Notes: generated by a model from the sequence alone, not told the origin. Counted from the stretch's first letter, positions 21,601 through 28,691 are shown. The stretch: 64,000 nt of DNA from Undaria pinnatifida (GCA_012845835.1 JABAKD010000001.1:16240226-16304225), one strand, 5' to 3'. Numbers and translations: made by a program.

Positions 21601-22107
21601 TCCCAGGCCTTCTATTCCCGGTAGGTACAGCAGCAGCGGCTTTAAGTTATCTCTCGTGGGGTTTGACAATTCCGCGTCCTCTCCTTTCCAGCGCGAGAAT
21701 GTTATCCCTTTTATAGACACCGTATCTCCGAGGCCTTGTGGTTGCCGCTGCTGCTCCTCCTGCTGCTGCTCTGCTCGTCGCCGCGGAGACTCGGAGACAC
21801 TAGCAGTAGTGCTGACAGAAGTCGCTGATGCTATTGATGTTCCTATTCTTGATCCTGTTGTTGACGCTGGTGCCGACGTTGGCGTTGGCGACGTCGCGAG
21901 GGAGAGATAAGCACGGCGCGATGATGCTCTCAATACGCCGAATAACGAGGCGTTTGGCTGGGCAGGGCTTGATGACGCTTGCCATTGCGGTCGCGATGGC
22001 CTGTTCGTGGGAGACAAGGAAAAGAAGGAGTCCACGGTAGATTTAGATAAAGTACCGCGCTGGTCAGAAATGAAAGGGCCGTTCGGGTCAATGTTTGGAG
22101 AATGCAT
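6470..22107 (-). CDS. PES: Phytyl ester synthase-like / plastid DAGAT-like esterase-acyltransferase, 12 exons
   Basis: Twelve exons are joined on the minus strand: 22107-21380, 19166-19007, 17671-17462, 16024-15824, 15274-15114, 14826-14680, 13520-13301, 10777-10674, 10180-10073, 9102-9008, 7953-7805 and 6694-6470. Every border is GT-AG, the phases match throughout, and the CDS is 2508 nt (835 residues plus stop). Residues 1-140 are Ser/Pro/Gln-rich. The alpha/beta hydrolase half has PGIEG (163-167), GESFGG with Ser230, NPATSF, Asp377 in AGSADR and His406 in GHGH. The acyltransferase half has VSPVFFST (488-495), NHQLLALD (522-529), RGLAHPVVF, GAVPVSPRN, LLFPGG (631-636), EEYKLFWPE and a C-terminal VYVRFGEPVSL. 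Known members of this family transfer fatty acyl groups to phytol and diacylglycerol in plastids; the role here is inferred from that. The N-terminus shows no hydrophobic signal peptide, which a stramenopile plastid protein would need, so an upstream exon may be missing. The exact position of some splice sites is my reading of consensus and homology. Confidence 0.95.
6837..7007 (-). CDS. Candidate alternative last exon of PES (copy of exon 12)
   Basis: This segment between exons 11 and 12 has an acceptor tgatgtcag|GAC in the same phase as exon 12. It stays open for 56 codons to TAG at 6839-6837. It begins DKVSLGIVDSLLMAGEQDPY and continues VDPATCLQYERLRG, alignable with exon 12 apart from one inserted Val. 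It then diverges into a hydrophobic tail (LLLACVA). Whether it is spliced, an evolving alternative terminus or simply a young dead copy cannot be decided from sequence. Confidence 0.4.
   Translation of the reverse strand, partial: DKVSLGIVDSLLMAGEQDPYVDPATCLQYERLRGDLCERSPLLSSLSPNLLLACVA
7074..7264. mobile_element. Family A element fragment in PES intron 11
   Basis: It begins 'gaccaaagctacgggggtg' and carries 'gtgatatgaatccgtaatgg', 'tagctacgctgcgcca', 'gactcgcgcgagtgg' and a terminal 'cccttacaatagcctcgg'. The left palindrome is missing. Confidence 0.6.
7805..7953 (-). CDS. PES: PES exon 11 (C-terminal FGEP block)
   Basis: The acceptor is tgcgcag|GC completing a Gly codon; the donor is AAAG|gtgtgg. 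It encodes GSSKEQFVPPFVLPKLPSR, then VYVRFGEPVSLEGLDK and DKYEHVK. The 'P.R.Y..FG.P' block is the conserved C-terminal acyltransferase strand of the family. Three copies of its acceptor edge are scattered upstream at 8170-8545. Confidence 0.94.
8170..8545 (-). repeat. Three tandem copies of the PES exon 11 acceptor edge
   Basis: Segments near 8175-8220, 8310-8370 and 8475-8545 (plus strand: GGGCACACAC... then cccgcctgcgcattaca or similar) resemble 7925-7985, which spans the acceptor of exon 11. The copy at 8475-8545 keeps the cag|GCGGGA junction and about 50 bases of exon. They lie in intron 10, in the same orientation as the gene, about 165-190 bases apart. Confidence 0.65.
8728..8830 (-). 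repeat. Decayed copy of PES exon 10 with 10-bp tandem expansion
   Basis: The plus strand at 8728-8780 (ATGGAGTCCCATCGTTCTGC, then ttaagcggtctcgacgggca) matches exon 10 at 9018-9064. It is followed by five to six exact copies of CACGTCAAGG, apparently expanded from the exon's CACGCCAAGG. It is not open as an exon. Confidence 0.65.
9008..9102 (-). CDS. PES: PES exon 10
   Basis: The acceptor is catacag|C completing a Ser codon; the donor is CCAGAG|gtaagc. It encodes SLEMVLDGDQLLGVPVVGDR and then LRKQNEGTPSAR. The '(S)LEMVLD...(V)PVVGDR' segment follows the PFxAVG block in family members. A decayed copy with an expanded 10-bp tandem repeat lies at 8728-8830. Confidence 0.9.
9235..10055. repeat. 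Imperfect CTG/CTA trinucleotide-rich intron
   Basis: Intron 9 of PES is made largely of interrupted CTG, CTA and ACT triplets in long runs (for example 9285-9345, 9520-9615, 9860-9930, 9990-10035). It is consistent with an old, mutated trinucleotide microsatellite. The open frames in it are repeat artefacts. Confidence 0.7.
10073..10180 (-). CDS. PES: PES exon 9 (EEYKLFWPE block)
   Basis: The acceptor is ttgggcag|G completing a Lys codon; the donor is GACAG|gtactg. It encodes GEEYKLFWPEKGEFVRLAA and then GAIIIPFSAVGIAD. The sequence joins in frame with EAYHKK of exon 8 and with SLEMVLD of exon 10. Confidence 0.95.
10674..10777 (-). CDS. PES: PES exon 8 (substrate-pocket and LFPGG block)
   Basis: The acceptor is gtgagcag|TTC; the donor is AAAAA|gtgagc. 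It encodes FGAVPVSPRNMYRLLKRGD and NVLLFPGGVSEAYHK. The LLFPGG motif followed by EAYHKKGEEYK is the strongest hallmark of the PES/DAGAT acyltransferase domain. It is separated from exon 7 by the largest intron (about 2.5 kb). Confidence 0.95.
10980..11120. repeat. TAGTGCCGGT-type element (family D) in PES intron 7
   Basis: The stretch contains AGTAGCGCCGG at its left, gccaagcgatctca inside and ccggcactatgaa at its right, so its ends are inverted copies of AGTGCCGG. The same layout recurs at 18340-18510 and 41925-42130. Boundaries are approximate. Confidence 0.5.
11560..11715. repeat. CGGGTCGGGT-rich minisatellite
   Basis: Repeated CGGGTCGGGT / GGGTCGTG motifs occur with interruptions such as 'aggtttcgatgcctca'. 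Near-identical patches occur at 2925-3060 and, as the reverse complement, at 45395-45495. It is a dispersed minisatellite within PES intron 7. Confidence 0.7.
12750..12930 (-). pseudogene. Decayed full-length copy of PES exon 7
   Basis: The minus strand ends in DDNGVQLFFAK followed by gtgagcaaagc, the same ending and donor as exon 7 (ENGMQTFFTK|gtgagc). Upstream it follows exon 7 through the C-rich Gly-run region and the Asp/Val stretch. In the exon 7 frame it meets TAG and TAA just before DDNG, so it cannot replace exon 7. Confidence 0.7.
13301..13520 (-). CDS. PES: PES exon 7 (RGLAHP block and Gly-rich insert)
   Basis: The acceptor is tgtttag|G completing an Arg codon; the donor is AAG|gtgagc. 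It encodes LFSEKRILARGLAHPVVFLG, then a Ser/Gln segment with a Gly run (insert of about 40 residues relative to typical family members), ending KDENGMQTFFTK. RGLAHPVVF is a family signature. Three decayed copies lie nearby (12750-12930, 13572-13733, 13865-13930). Confidence 0.92.
13572..13733 (-). pseudogene. Copy of the 5' edge of PES exon 7 with intact acceptor
   Basis: Acceptor ttatgtttag followed by GGATTTTTCGGAGAAG gives DFSEKRILARGLDHPLV in the phase needed after exon 6. After about 18 codons it departs from exon 7 and runs as unrelated sequence to a TGA. The intron flank is copied too. Confidence 0.65.
13865..13930 (-). pseudogene. Third copy of the 5' edge of PES exon 7
   Basis: The minus strand reads LFLEKETLARGLNTVL. 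The acceptor AG has been lost (tttttggg precedes the exon-like part). It lies about 190 bases from the copy at 13572-13733 and shares its flank, so the two arose as tandem units. Confidence 0.6.
14680..14826 (-). CDS. PES: PES exon 6 (acyltransferase motif I)
   Basis: The acceptor is gttcag|C, whose first base completes a Ser codon; the donor is GAAAG|gtaaga. It encodes SVSPVFFSTKEDGT, then SRPIVFVGNHQLLALDLG. His523 and Asp529 form the histidine-aspartate acyltransferase motif typical of this family's second domain. A decayed copy of its 5' edge sits at about 14945-14995. Confidence 0.93.
14945..14998 (-). pseudogene. Decayed copy of the 5' edge of PES exon 6
   Basis: The minus strand reads tcgtgcag|CCTAAGCCCGGTGTTTTTTC, against ttgttcag|CGTAAGCCCGGTG at exon 6. 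An extra T breaks the frame after PGVF. It lies in intron 5 beside the true exon. Confidence 0.65.
15114..15274 (-). CDS. PES: PES exon 5 (linker between domains)
   Basis: The acceptor ctcaaag precedes GTG at 15274; the donor is AAGAG|gtacaa. It encodes an acidic linker (VEEDKGNGEGSEN) and then WVNDFVEPDESMMEEGTK and DFLLKR. This is the least conserved stretch of the protein, but the phases are consistent on both sides. The intron upstream of it on the minus strand carries a long GGGA microsatellite. Confidence 0.85.
15305..15470. repeat. (GGGA)n microsatellite in PES intron 4
   Basis: There are about 38 uninterrupted or nearly uninterrupted GGGA units, ending in GGGAGAAC variants. The Leu-Pro-Pro-Ser and Arg-Glu-Gly-Gly frames through it are artefacts. 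Confidence 0.95.
15824..16024 (-). CDS. PES: PES exon 4 (catalytic Asp and His of hydrolase)
   Basis: The exon is 201 nt in phase 0, with acceptor ctgaag|GTT and donor ACG|gtgagt. It encodes VPVTVIAGSADRLLPS, then RRMVLEGHGHAPLFDG and DISEIIKSDPALEG. Asp377 in GSADR and His406 in GHGH fit the remaining members of the hydrolase triad. Copies of its first half, acceptor included, are repeated upstream at 16255-16345 and 16600-16690. Confidence 0.93.
16025..16800 (-). repeat. Degenerate tandem array seeded by the PES exon 4 acceptor
   Basis: Intron 3 next to exon 4 carries repeated units of the type 'accggtaccttagattaag' followed by 'gatatgatgtaaggagggg'. Units occur at about 16020, 16180, 16320, 16385, 16445, 16495, 16675 and 16745. 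Two units (16255-16345, 16600-16690) also hold 80-90 bases of exon 4. These encode VPVTVIAGSADRPLPS and VPVIVIAGSTDRLLRS before in-frame stops. Confidence 0.75.
17462..17671 (-). CDS. PES: PES exon 3 (cap region of hydrolase half)
   Basis: The exon is 210 nt, phase 0 to phase 0. The acceptor is ccctccag|ATG with a pyrimidine-rich tract and a ctaac branch-point-like motif before it; the donor is AAG|gtgaag. It encodes MMSVTDVLFDRKNGLSLPE through ENLPPATLRWRIQNWLSVG to RGLGDMK. ENLPPATLRW corresponds to the 'LP..TL.W' segment of PES proteins. An in-frame reading continues upstream of the acceptor, but only the cag at 17674-17672 gives a matching phase. Confidence 0.87.
18000..18060 (-). repeat. 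Short copy of the region 5' of PES exon 3
   Basis: Plus-strand CACAGCGGAGTTGTC and following bases match 17710-17745, just upstream of the exon 3 acceptor. The match runs on with gaps through 'gttgtgtcgcattgcc' at 17776. It is another local duplicate in intron 2. Confidence 0.55.
18340..18510. repeat. Family D (TAGTGCCGGT) element in PES intron 2
   Basis: The stretch has CAGTGCCACT/AGCGCCGGTTAAATC at left, TGCCGGTGTG and ACCGGCACTACGAGTAG at right, and a 'gttaacatgttaac' palindrome in the middle. The layout matches the other family D copies. Confidence 0.5.
18535..18735. repeat. ACACG/ACACT simple repeat and poly-C tract
   Basis: Runs of CGACACGACACG and CACTACA flank a 21-base C tract at about 18650-18670. 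This is low-complexity intron sequence. Confidence 0.8.
18793..18890 (-). pseudogene. Decayed copy of the 3' edge of PES exon 2
   Basis: The minus strand ends GGATCGATCACAG|gtacag, as exon 2 ends GGACCGATCACAG|gtaagt, and about 80 bases upstream align. The donor is kept. Indels break the frame. Confidence 0.65.
19007..19166 (-). CDS. PES: PES exon 2 (NPATSF block)
   Basis: The acceptor ctcaag precedes base 19166 and its first base completes an Arg codon begun in exon 1. The exon reads RPEKVQAVFAVNPATSF and continues to IPDRSQ, with donor CAG|gtaagt. The VNPATSF block follows the nucleophile elbow in PES proteins. Decayed copies of this exon lie on both sides, at 18793-18890 and 19280-19400. 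Confidence 0.92.
19280..19400 (-). pseudogene. Decayed copy of the 5' part of PES exon 2
   Basis: The minus strand reads VFAV then, after a one-base insertion creating TAG, PATSFKSTKWRSFGPTLSL, closely following NPATSFSRTAWRSLGPILSL of exon 2. The acceptor cgtcaag is preserved. It lies in intron 1. Confidence 0.75.
19700..20030. repeat. ~160-bp tandem duplication in PES intron 1
   Basis: Two units begin 'aacagggtagtaggctctca' at 19706 and 19865 and share 'gatgtacgtgataccacat'. They differ by a few substitutions and small indels. One has 'atacttcgaagtatat' where the other has 'acatatacatat'. Confidence 0.85.
20048..20106. repeat. Copy of dispersed 60-bp motif (AGCTTGC...CTCACAG)
   Basis: Reads 'cacgcagctcgcaaagacga', a spacer, then 'cgatcgaactcacaggtcgc'. 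The same ordered blocks occur at 22405-22460, 32490-32548 and 56170-56228. Confidence 0.55.
20796..21510 (-). repeat. ~360-bp duplication containing the 3' end of PES exon 1
   Basis: Unit 20796-21157 resembles 21158-21510. Both start 'gatctagat' and contain a 'gtatggtacgg'/'gtatgatacgc' block, then the end of exon 1 with its donor. The older copy of the exon end (21046-21150) still shows VVLGE and GMLGLR on the minus strand but has a frameshift and lost part of the elbow. Its donor CAG|gtgaag remains. Confidence 0.75.
21380..22107 (-). CDS. PES: PES exon 1 (N-terminus and nucleophile elbow)
   Basis: This exon encodes residues 1-242 and two bases of codon 243. It starts at the ATG at 22107; the same frame has a TGA some 40-50 bases upstream, so the start lies here unless an intron acceptor intervenes. 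The first 140 residues are low-complexity with a Gln run (CTG/CTC repeats on the plus strand near 21750). The conserved part runs from VSIKGITFSRW through LLYLPGIEGLG to VVLGESFGGMLGLRLGQLR. The donor is CAG|gtgagt (intron begins at 21379). Confidence 0.92.
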
Positions 22108-22109
22108 GG

Positions 22110-24330
22110 GGCCTGCGGAAACGGCTGTCGCTCGTGTTGCTGACGATCGTCATTGCGATCGTGATGGCCTGTTAGTTTGTCCGGAAGAGGAGGAGAAGGA
22201 GAGACTACTGTCAATTGCCAACACGGCCGCTTGGATACTTTAACTCTTTTGCCGCCGGGAAAAATAGTCCACACTGCACTTCAAACTATTGACAGTGCGT
22301 CCCATAGAATCGTGGGTGCATTTTTAATCATTGTAGAGCTGCACATACCGGTATGTGTTTGGGGGACAAACTCACTTGGAACTACAGTAGTAGTGGGAGC
22401 ACACACAGCTTGCAAATATGAGTTTCGACAAAATATTCGATCTCACAGCTGGAGTGTATTTTAATTTTCATAGTAGTAGTGGGAGATTTTCGTGCAGATA
22501 AAGTCAGGCCATCAGCTGACGTATTGAGACATGAAAAAAAAACAGTCAGGGCACTAGACAAGACTAAATATTAAGATTCATAGATACAGATACAGAGCAC
22601 AAGACACGACTCTTCCAGAAAGGCGTTCATGTCAAAGGCGTTTGGCTTCTGGCACCAGCTGTGGAACACCCAGGCTGCGGGCTTCCGTGAACCAGAGCTG
22701 GCTGTACTCTGTTATACAGCACTGCTGCTACTGCCGCTACTGCGTTGTTGTTGCTGCTGCTGTTGTTGCTGCTGGCGCCGTTACTGGGCAGCGATGCTCT
22801 GGTGTACTTCGTATATGATCAGCGCCCGTCGTGTGACCTCGGCCTAGGATACGTGACAACAACTAATTATGTCCATCATCCACCAACGACTGCTGCTGTG
22901 ACTGCGGGTGATAGCTGCTGTTGTGGCTGCTCATGCTACATGTAGAGCGACTGCTGCTGTTGCCCTGCAACTCACTGCTTCTCATACGTGCAAGAAAAAA
23001 GTTCACCTGTTGATCTCAGCTAAATTCAGAGCACGGAAGCCCTCGTTTGGTCTTAACAAGTGCACGAGCACGGCCACCGAGGCCATGTACCGCAAGAATA
23101 CCCCCATCCCTCGCGCTCTGTTGGGCTTCCAAGCAAACGCAGAGCGTTACCCAGTGCCTCTGATGTGCAGCGTGCAGCGTCAGGCGTCAGGCAAGCTCAA
23201 AACGCGGCGGGATTATTTTCAAATACAAAAACGCCACAATGCCACTGGAAACCCTGAAGATCTAAAATCTTGAAATCTTGAATCTTGTTTCGGCTGTCGG
23301 TTGTTCGTTGTTTTATGTACGTTCGTATCATATGTACACCAGTAGTGGGAACGCTGAGCCCCCTGCGCGAGAAAGAAACGAAGGCACGGGCCGGGGGAGA
23401 GAAGAGACGACACCCGTGACCGTGGCTTTTGTCCAGAAGGTCGCTGTGGTAAAGCTGGAAATAAAAAGTGATGAATACAATAAACTGAAAAGTATCATTA
23501 AGACTAAGGTGGTGCTTTATTTACGGACTCAAAGAAATACTGGCGTCACCCAGAGCAACGGCAACCTTAACGTCTCACTGTGGTGCGTTAGGGGACCGCA
23601 GGACAGCCGGTGCTGCGACGCCGTTACTGTCAGGGAAAGGAATCGCGATGAAAAATTAGACGGTTCGCTGCCGGAGAGCAAGCAATCTTCTAGCGTGATT
23701 TTTGGCTGGCGATTGACGGTCGGTTGACGAATGACACAAGCAAGGTTTGCTGTTTAGCACGGCGGCCATGGACGTGTCTACAGCAGTACAGAGTTCAGCA
23801 TTTGATAAAAAAAAACTATTTTAAATACGTCAGCCGTGGGTTACATTTTCATAATACTAATACCCGTTAGTCAATGTTTCTAGCGTTCCCTCATATTTTC
23901 TACTTGTTGGTTCGTTTGTTCATTGCGCGTTGTCGGTGACACTAGGTTAACGAAATACACACAACAAGGCGTGCCGGGTTCCATCGCGGCCAATAGTTCT
24001 AGAGACCATCCTACGGGACGCTGCGTGAACCGTGAACGTTGGTGATTAGTTCGACTGCTGTAGCTGTGCGTGGTGATGATGGCGATGAAGATATTCTCGC
24101 ATTAGACTAGACTATTAGCTCTAGTCCGTCTGTGTTCCGTGGTCCTAAGAAAAAAGCACAAATAATAAAGCAACCCGAAGGAAGAAAAACACAAGCACAA
24201 GACAGAGAGACCCACCGAATTACCGGCGTACCAGTGCGCAACTGGAAGGGCACTAAGGGTCGAGGTACACGCCTTTAACCACCTGGCTGTGCACCGCCTT
24301 TGAGACTACAGTAGCTACACCTGCGACCCT
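22110..24330. other. Region upstream of PES; no gene seen
   Basis: It would hold the PES promoter and any 5' UTR exon. I see no TATA-like box I trust. It contains a copy of the 60-bp dispersed motif (22405-22460), CTG/TTG-rich tracts (22715-22790, 22885-22985) and a dispersed repeat at 23035-23165. The 149-codon plus frame at 23278-23727 has no recognisable domain or splice support. Confidence 0.5.
23035..23165 (+). repeat. Dispersed repeat shared with 58735-58930
   Basis: The plus strand reads ARKPSFGLNKCTSTATEAMY. The minus strand of 58735-58930 reads RKASLGRSKCTNTAIQATPR in the corresponding position, and the DNA aligns over about 100 bases ('aagtgcacgagcacggcca' against 'aagtgcacaaacacggcca'). 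Function is unknown. It could be a fragment of a longer mobile element. Confidence 0.5.
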
Positions 24331-24338
24331 GAGTTAAC

Positions 24339-24581
24339 TTATATCTGTAATGGATTTGCGGATCTCCCCCGCCGCCGAGCACCGACAGCCGTCCCGAGCA
24401 GTTTCTTCGCCGGGGCGTGCCCCCCGCCCGCCCCCACCGCAGCCGCAACGGCCAGCGCTAAGAATCCATCACTTGGCACCTCATGTACCCGCGCGCAACC
24501 CTCGACGTCGGAATCTACGACGGATACCCGCAAAGTTCTGCCCTGTCTGTGATAGGCGTTTGCGCGACGCGTGCTCGTCAC
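24339..24581 (-). other. GC-rich open segment, possible exon, strand uncertain
   Basis: A GC-rich island is open on both strands. The minus frame runs VSVVDSDVEGCARVHEVP and an Ala/Gly-rich part to a stop (NPLQI); the plus frame begins MDLRISPAAEHRQPSR with Pro/Arg-rich continuation. Composition differs from the surroundings, as exons in this window do, but no homologue or clear splice pair is recognised. Confidence 0.2.
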
Positions 24582-24799
24582 AGCAGGTGTGTTTCCTCGT
24601 TACAGTACAAGGCACACCTACAAAAAAAGCAGCAATAAGAAAGCGAGGCTGCGATTTACAGGAACAAAAAAGTGTACTCGGGAGACGTTGTATCGAAGTT
24701 AGTGTAAAACACAAACTTTCCCAAAATAAGAGAGCCAAGCTTCAATTTGCAGGGAAATGAGAAATTCGGGAGCCGTTGTACAGAAGTTCGTGTAGAACG

Positions 24800-25740
24800 T
24801 ACCGGTTCCCACATAAAATATCTGGTTAATCAGCTTTGCTGTTTCTTGTTCCAGGTTTCTATACTGTATTATTATCTCCGGATGCGTGCTCTCCTACTTG
24901 CGGCCTCCTGGGAGAGTCGACTACCCTGCCGGCTGTGGTTCCCAGGGGACATCCTGGGTCCATCCCTGCGTGTCCTAGGTAAAATGATATATGCTCTGTC
25001 TCACGAGGGCGCGTGCGAGATGACCGCCAGCTCGAGTCCTACGACGTGCGGTCGCGAGGGGACATCCTGGTTCCATCTCCGGGTTTTCTAGTGCTGCTAT
25101 GGAGCACCGAACACAGCGATTGCCGCAACGGCTGGCCTCTAGTCTGTCCCAAGGCTATGTAAGGGGAGTTCTAATTTACGATTGGCGCCAAAGAAATAGG
25201 GGGGCTTCTTTGCCACCCTCGCATGCCCGAATCTCCATGTCCCACCCTACACCCTGGGATATTCCAAAAGGAGGAGTTGAAGAAAGAAAACATACATTAA
25301 TAGTATCCACCCTCTAAAAGTGAACCTTTGTGACGACTGGATACCAGCAGGGGTTGGGTTGGGTTTGGGTTGGGTGGGTTGGCGACAGCGACAAGTGTCC
25401 ATCAGCGCGGCTTCTTAGCAAGAGAGTACGAGCACTATATTATACTGGCGCATATTATTGTAAATCCCTCGCGTGAGTGCGTCAAAGTGGATTATCACCT
25501 CTCTCTCAGATGCTTCAGAGACGCGCACGCTGTGAGCTGAGTGTTTATCCACACGCTTCTAGATCGTAGGCGTCAAATGCATGCAGCCCGGATTCCGTTG
25601 CGATCTACAAACAAACACAGCAGGCAATCATTATCACTGCCGTATGTCTCTGCTGCTTCTTGTGGGCTTCTTGTTAATCCGCCGGCACACATGCCCCAAG
25701 AAGGAAAGAAGGGATTGCCGGGTCGTCTGGGAGACTCTTC
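24800..25740. other. No gene seen
   Basis: Only short, unsupported open frames are present. A GGTTGGGTT tract (25350-25390) resembles the longer one at 38605-38760. Confidence 0.5.
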
Positions 25741-25742
25741 GA

Positions 25743-26014
25743 TCGTGGTTACGATAGGGTGGCCATTTGTGGGGGCTCCTTGTTCAGTGGCTCGGGGTCA
25801 CTCGCACGAGGGACCCCTAAATTATTTTGCGGTCTTAAAGATTAAATGCTGCTTTTTGCTTGCCGTATGAAACCGCCGAGGGATGGTGAAAGCTAGGCCG
25901 CGCCAGGGAATTCGTTTAATATTGTTTTTACATTGAGGTACAGAGTCACTCGGGCGAGTGTGGCTCGAACACAGTCGTGAAAAAAGGGTTGCTCCCCCCC
26001 CCGGCCGTAGTCAT
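25743..26014. mobile_element. Family A TIR element
   Basis: Ends are 'ggttacgatagggtgg' and 'ccccggccgtagtcatgg'. Inside are 'cggggtcactcgcacgaggg', 'gcggtcttaaagattaa', 'gaggtacagagtcactcggg' and 'aaaaaagggttgctcccccc'. The centre is shorter than in other copies. Confidence 0.65.
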
Positions 26015-27114
26015 GGTCCTTCTTTGCCTTTGGAAGTATGAAGTCGTTAAGTTAGGGGCAACAATGATAAGGTCTGGAAAACTGCAGGCGGTCACACGTA
26101 GCCGGGCCAAAATAATAGGTACCAGGGTACCAGGTGTGTGCCTTGGTGCACCTCAACTGTAAGAAGTGTCTTGGTTATCCAAAAACAGCCGCGATGACAG
26201 TAGCGGCCTTGGCGATAGCGATCGACCAGCCGCGATAACAGAAATCCCCCCCTTTCCGGCAAGGGGAGACGAAGCACCATCGGAGTGAGCTGAGCAAACT
26301 GTTGTCATGTACGGGCCCTCACAATAGAATAAGTCAGACAGGGACCTCCGAAAAATATATCCGAAGCCAAATCTAAAGAGCTAGTGGTGTCCGTTGGGCC
26401 GTAAATGTGACAGTACTCCGAGTGGGGGATGCGTGGTTGATCGGTGTTAGGAAGCTCGCCCCTCATGGGTTCCGGTGTCTTCGGTAGTCTCTCATCATGG
26501 CTTGCTGGATAGGCTCAAAGCTTATACATTGTTTCCCTACATGGAATACTAAAATACAGACATAACAGGGCTAGGTAGGGTAGGGCGCGGTGGGGCAGTG
26601 CAGGGTAGTGAGATGAGGGGCGTCCTGCTTGTCCCATCATCGTCACCTACATTATCGCCCATCTATGATGATCTCCACGTGAGTGTGACATCTAATATCA
26701 CGTGGCTTCACCTCAACTATGACATGGTCTCACGTCGAATCTTTAAACTATCTTTCTACGGAGAGCACTCTATTAGACTACATTATTAGGCCACCCTGAA
26801 TAGTCGTAGATGCAGATCACCTGTCGATCAAAGGATGTCAACAAAACACCCAGCATTGGAAAGGGGATCGAAGATGCGGCTATTCGAAACAAACGAAAAA
26901 TGAGGCTATAGCTTCCCCCACACCTCGTAATAACGAGGCTAAAATGCCTCATTGCAGGATATACAACCCTATGATGGAGCTCAAAGCTGCCGTTCCTATC
27001 GTATCATCGATGCAAGAGATGGGCGCATTTTCCGTATATGGCGATTCCATTGAATACGACTCTGAATTGCAGGTGTCCATGTACATCTATAACTCTGGGG
27101 TTAGCATGCCCCCG

Positions 27115-27665
27115 AGGCCATCATCGCTGTTACAGGCCAGCATCGCTGTGCACCCGGCTAGATACAATAGCGGCCCATGTTATATAGTGCCGGTTGCCCT
27201 CTATAGTTTAGTGTCTGTCTATGAAATCGCTTGGCACAGATGGAAACAACCAGTAGTGGCAGTATGCGGAGTAGTGCCGGTTGCCGCTATAGTGACGGTA
27301 TTCCGGCTGGTAAATACCGGCGCTACAGAGGTGCCACTACTGTATAGTAGACGACTGATAAGACCGCACGTCTCATTACACCTTTTGGTCGTTATACTCG
27401 GGTCTATGGTGCACCCAAATAAATGGTCACCCGCATCTCCACACCTGTATATCCCTGAGAACAAGAGCCCGGGGTCAGCATCGCTGTACACCCGGCTGGA
27501 CATAGTAGTGTGGCCCCTCTATAGTGCGGGTTGAGTAGTGCCGGTTGCCCCCTGTATTGCCTGTCAAATCGCTTGCCGCAGATGAAAACAACTGGAAGTG
27601 GCAGTATGCGAAGTAGCGCCGATTGTCGCTATTGTGCCGGTATTTCGCTCTATAGTGCACATATA
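27115..27665. repeat. Cluster of family D (TAGTGCCGGT) units
   Basis: Repeated blocks 'agcatcgctgtgcacccggc', 'atagtgccggttgccctct', 'aaatcgcttgg', 'gcagtatgcggagtagtgcc' and 'gccggtatttc' occur twice or more, and again at 28030-28140. The 196-codon plus frame (26944-27534) runs through these repeats and is not treated as a gene. Confidence 0.6.
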
Positions 27666-28419
27666 GGCGCTATATCACTGTATGATAGCATTCGAATAGC
27701 ATTCGACGCGTGTCGACGAGGGAAGAAAACGCTGGATTATGCTCGCGATAAAGATGAAGGCACGCACCGTAGTGGGGTGGGGGGAGAAGGGCCCGCTATG
27801 TGACCCCGGATCTGAGCTACCACTGGGGGGAAGCGCGGGAGTAGTGCCAGGATACTAAACGGGATGGATAAAAATAAAAAAAAACATCAATTAAAAAAAA
27901 AGACGGCTGACAAGACCGCACGTCTCACTGCACATTTTGGTTGTTATACTTACTTGGGTGTACGAAGCATTTAAAAAAAAAAGTCCTGACCACATTTCCA
28001 TGCGTACCGTATACCCATGAACTTAGCAGAAGCCCGGCCCCAGCATCGCCGTACACCCGTCTAGATACAATAGCCGACCCTCCACGGCTCCACGGTGCCG
28101 GTTGCCCTCACCATACGAGCACCCCATGAAATCGCTTGGCGCTGGTGAGAAAGAGACGCGTGCGACGATAGAGGTTGCATTTTTCGCTAGTTTTTATGTT
28201 TTCGAGGTGACACGGCCCCGTAACGCCTTTACAAACACTGGAAACCCTCTTGGGGGACAAATTTACGTGGAGTTAGTATAGGGAGGGATTTTGGGGCTCT
28301 AAAGGGGGTAACCCAAAAAAGTTGGACTGCCCCACATGAATTCTTGTTGTTTCGCAAAGGACCGTGACTTCGGCAGGGGGGGTATGTTGTTTTTGGGACC
28401 CTTCTTTGCACTGGTTCGG

Positions 28420-28691
28420 GAGCCATTCTACGATAGCCCCCCCCAACTTTTCTTCAACGAAATCGCCGATTTTTTAAACCAGCCCATGGCCGTATCTCCT
28501 GAAATACATACGGTGGTGCCCCTTGCCACCCCGGCGTCATCGGTCGATATTCCTTCGCAAACAACAAATTAATACTTCGTTTGTGAAGATATACTTTTCA
28601 TAGAATACATTCCTCGTATCGAGCAGCCATGCCATGAAACGTTCGTAGAAGAAAATCGCTGGTTTTGGGGGAGGCTATCGTAAAATCAGTC
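28420..28691. mobile_element. Family C TIR element (nested copy 1)
   Basis: It begins GAGCCATTCTACGATAGCC and ends GGCTATCGTAAAATCAGTC, inverted repeats of about 19 bp. The repeat extends inward through the 'ccccccaa...gcgattt' blocks. The interior is non-coding. Confidence 0.7.

Noticed and set aside
26944-27534. 196-codon plus-strand open frame
   Set aside because: It runs through tandem family D repeats, reads the same words repeatedly, and has no domain or splice context.
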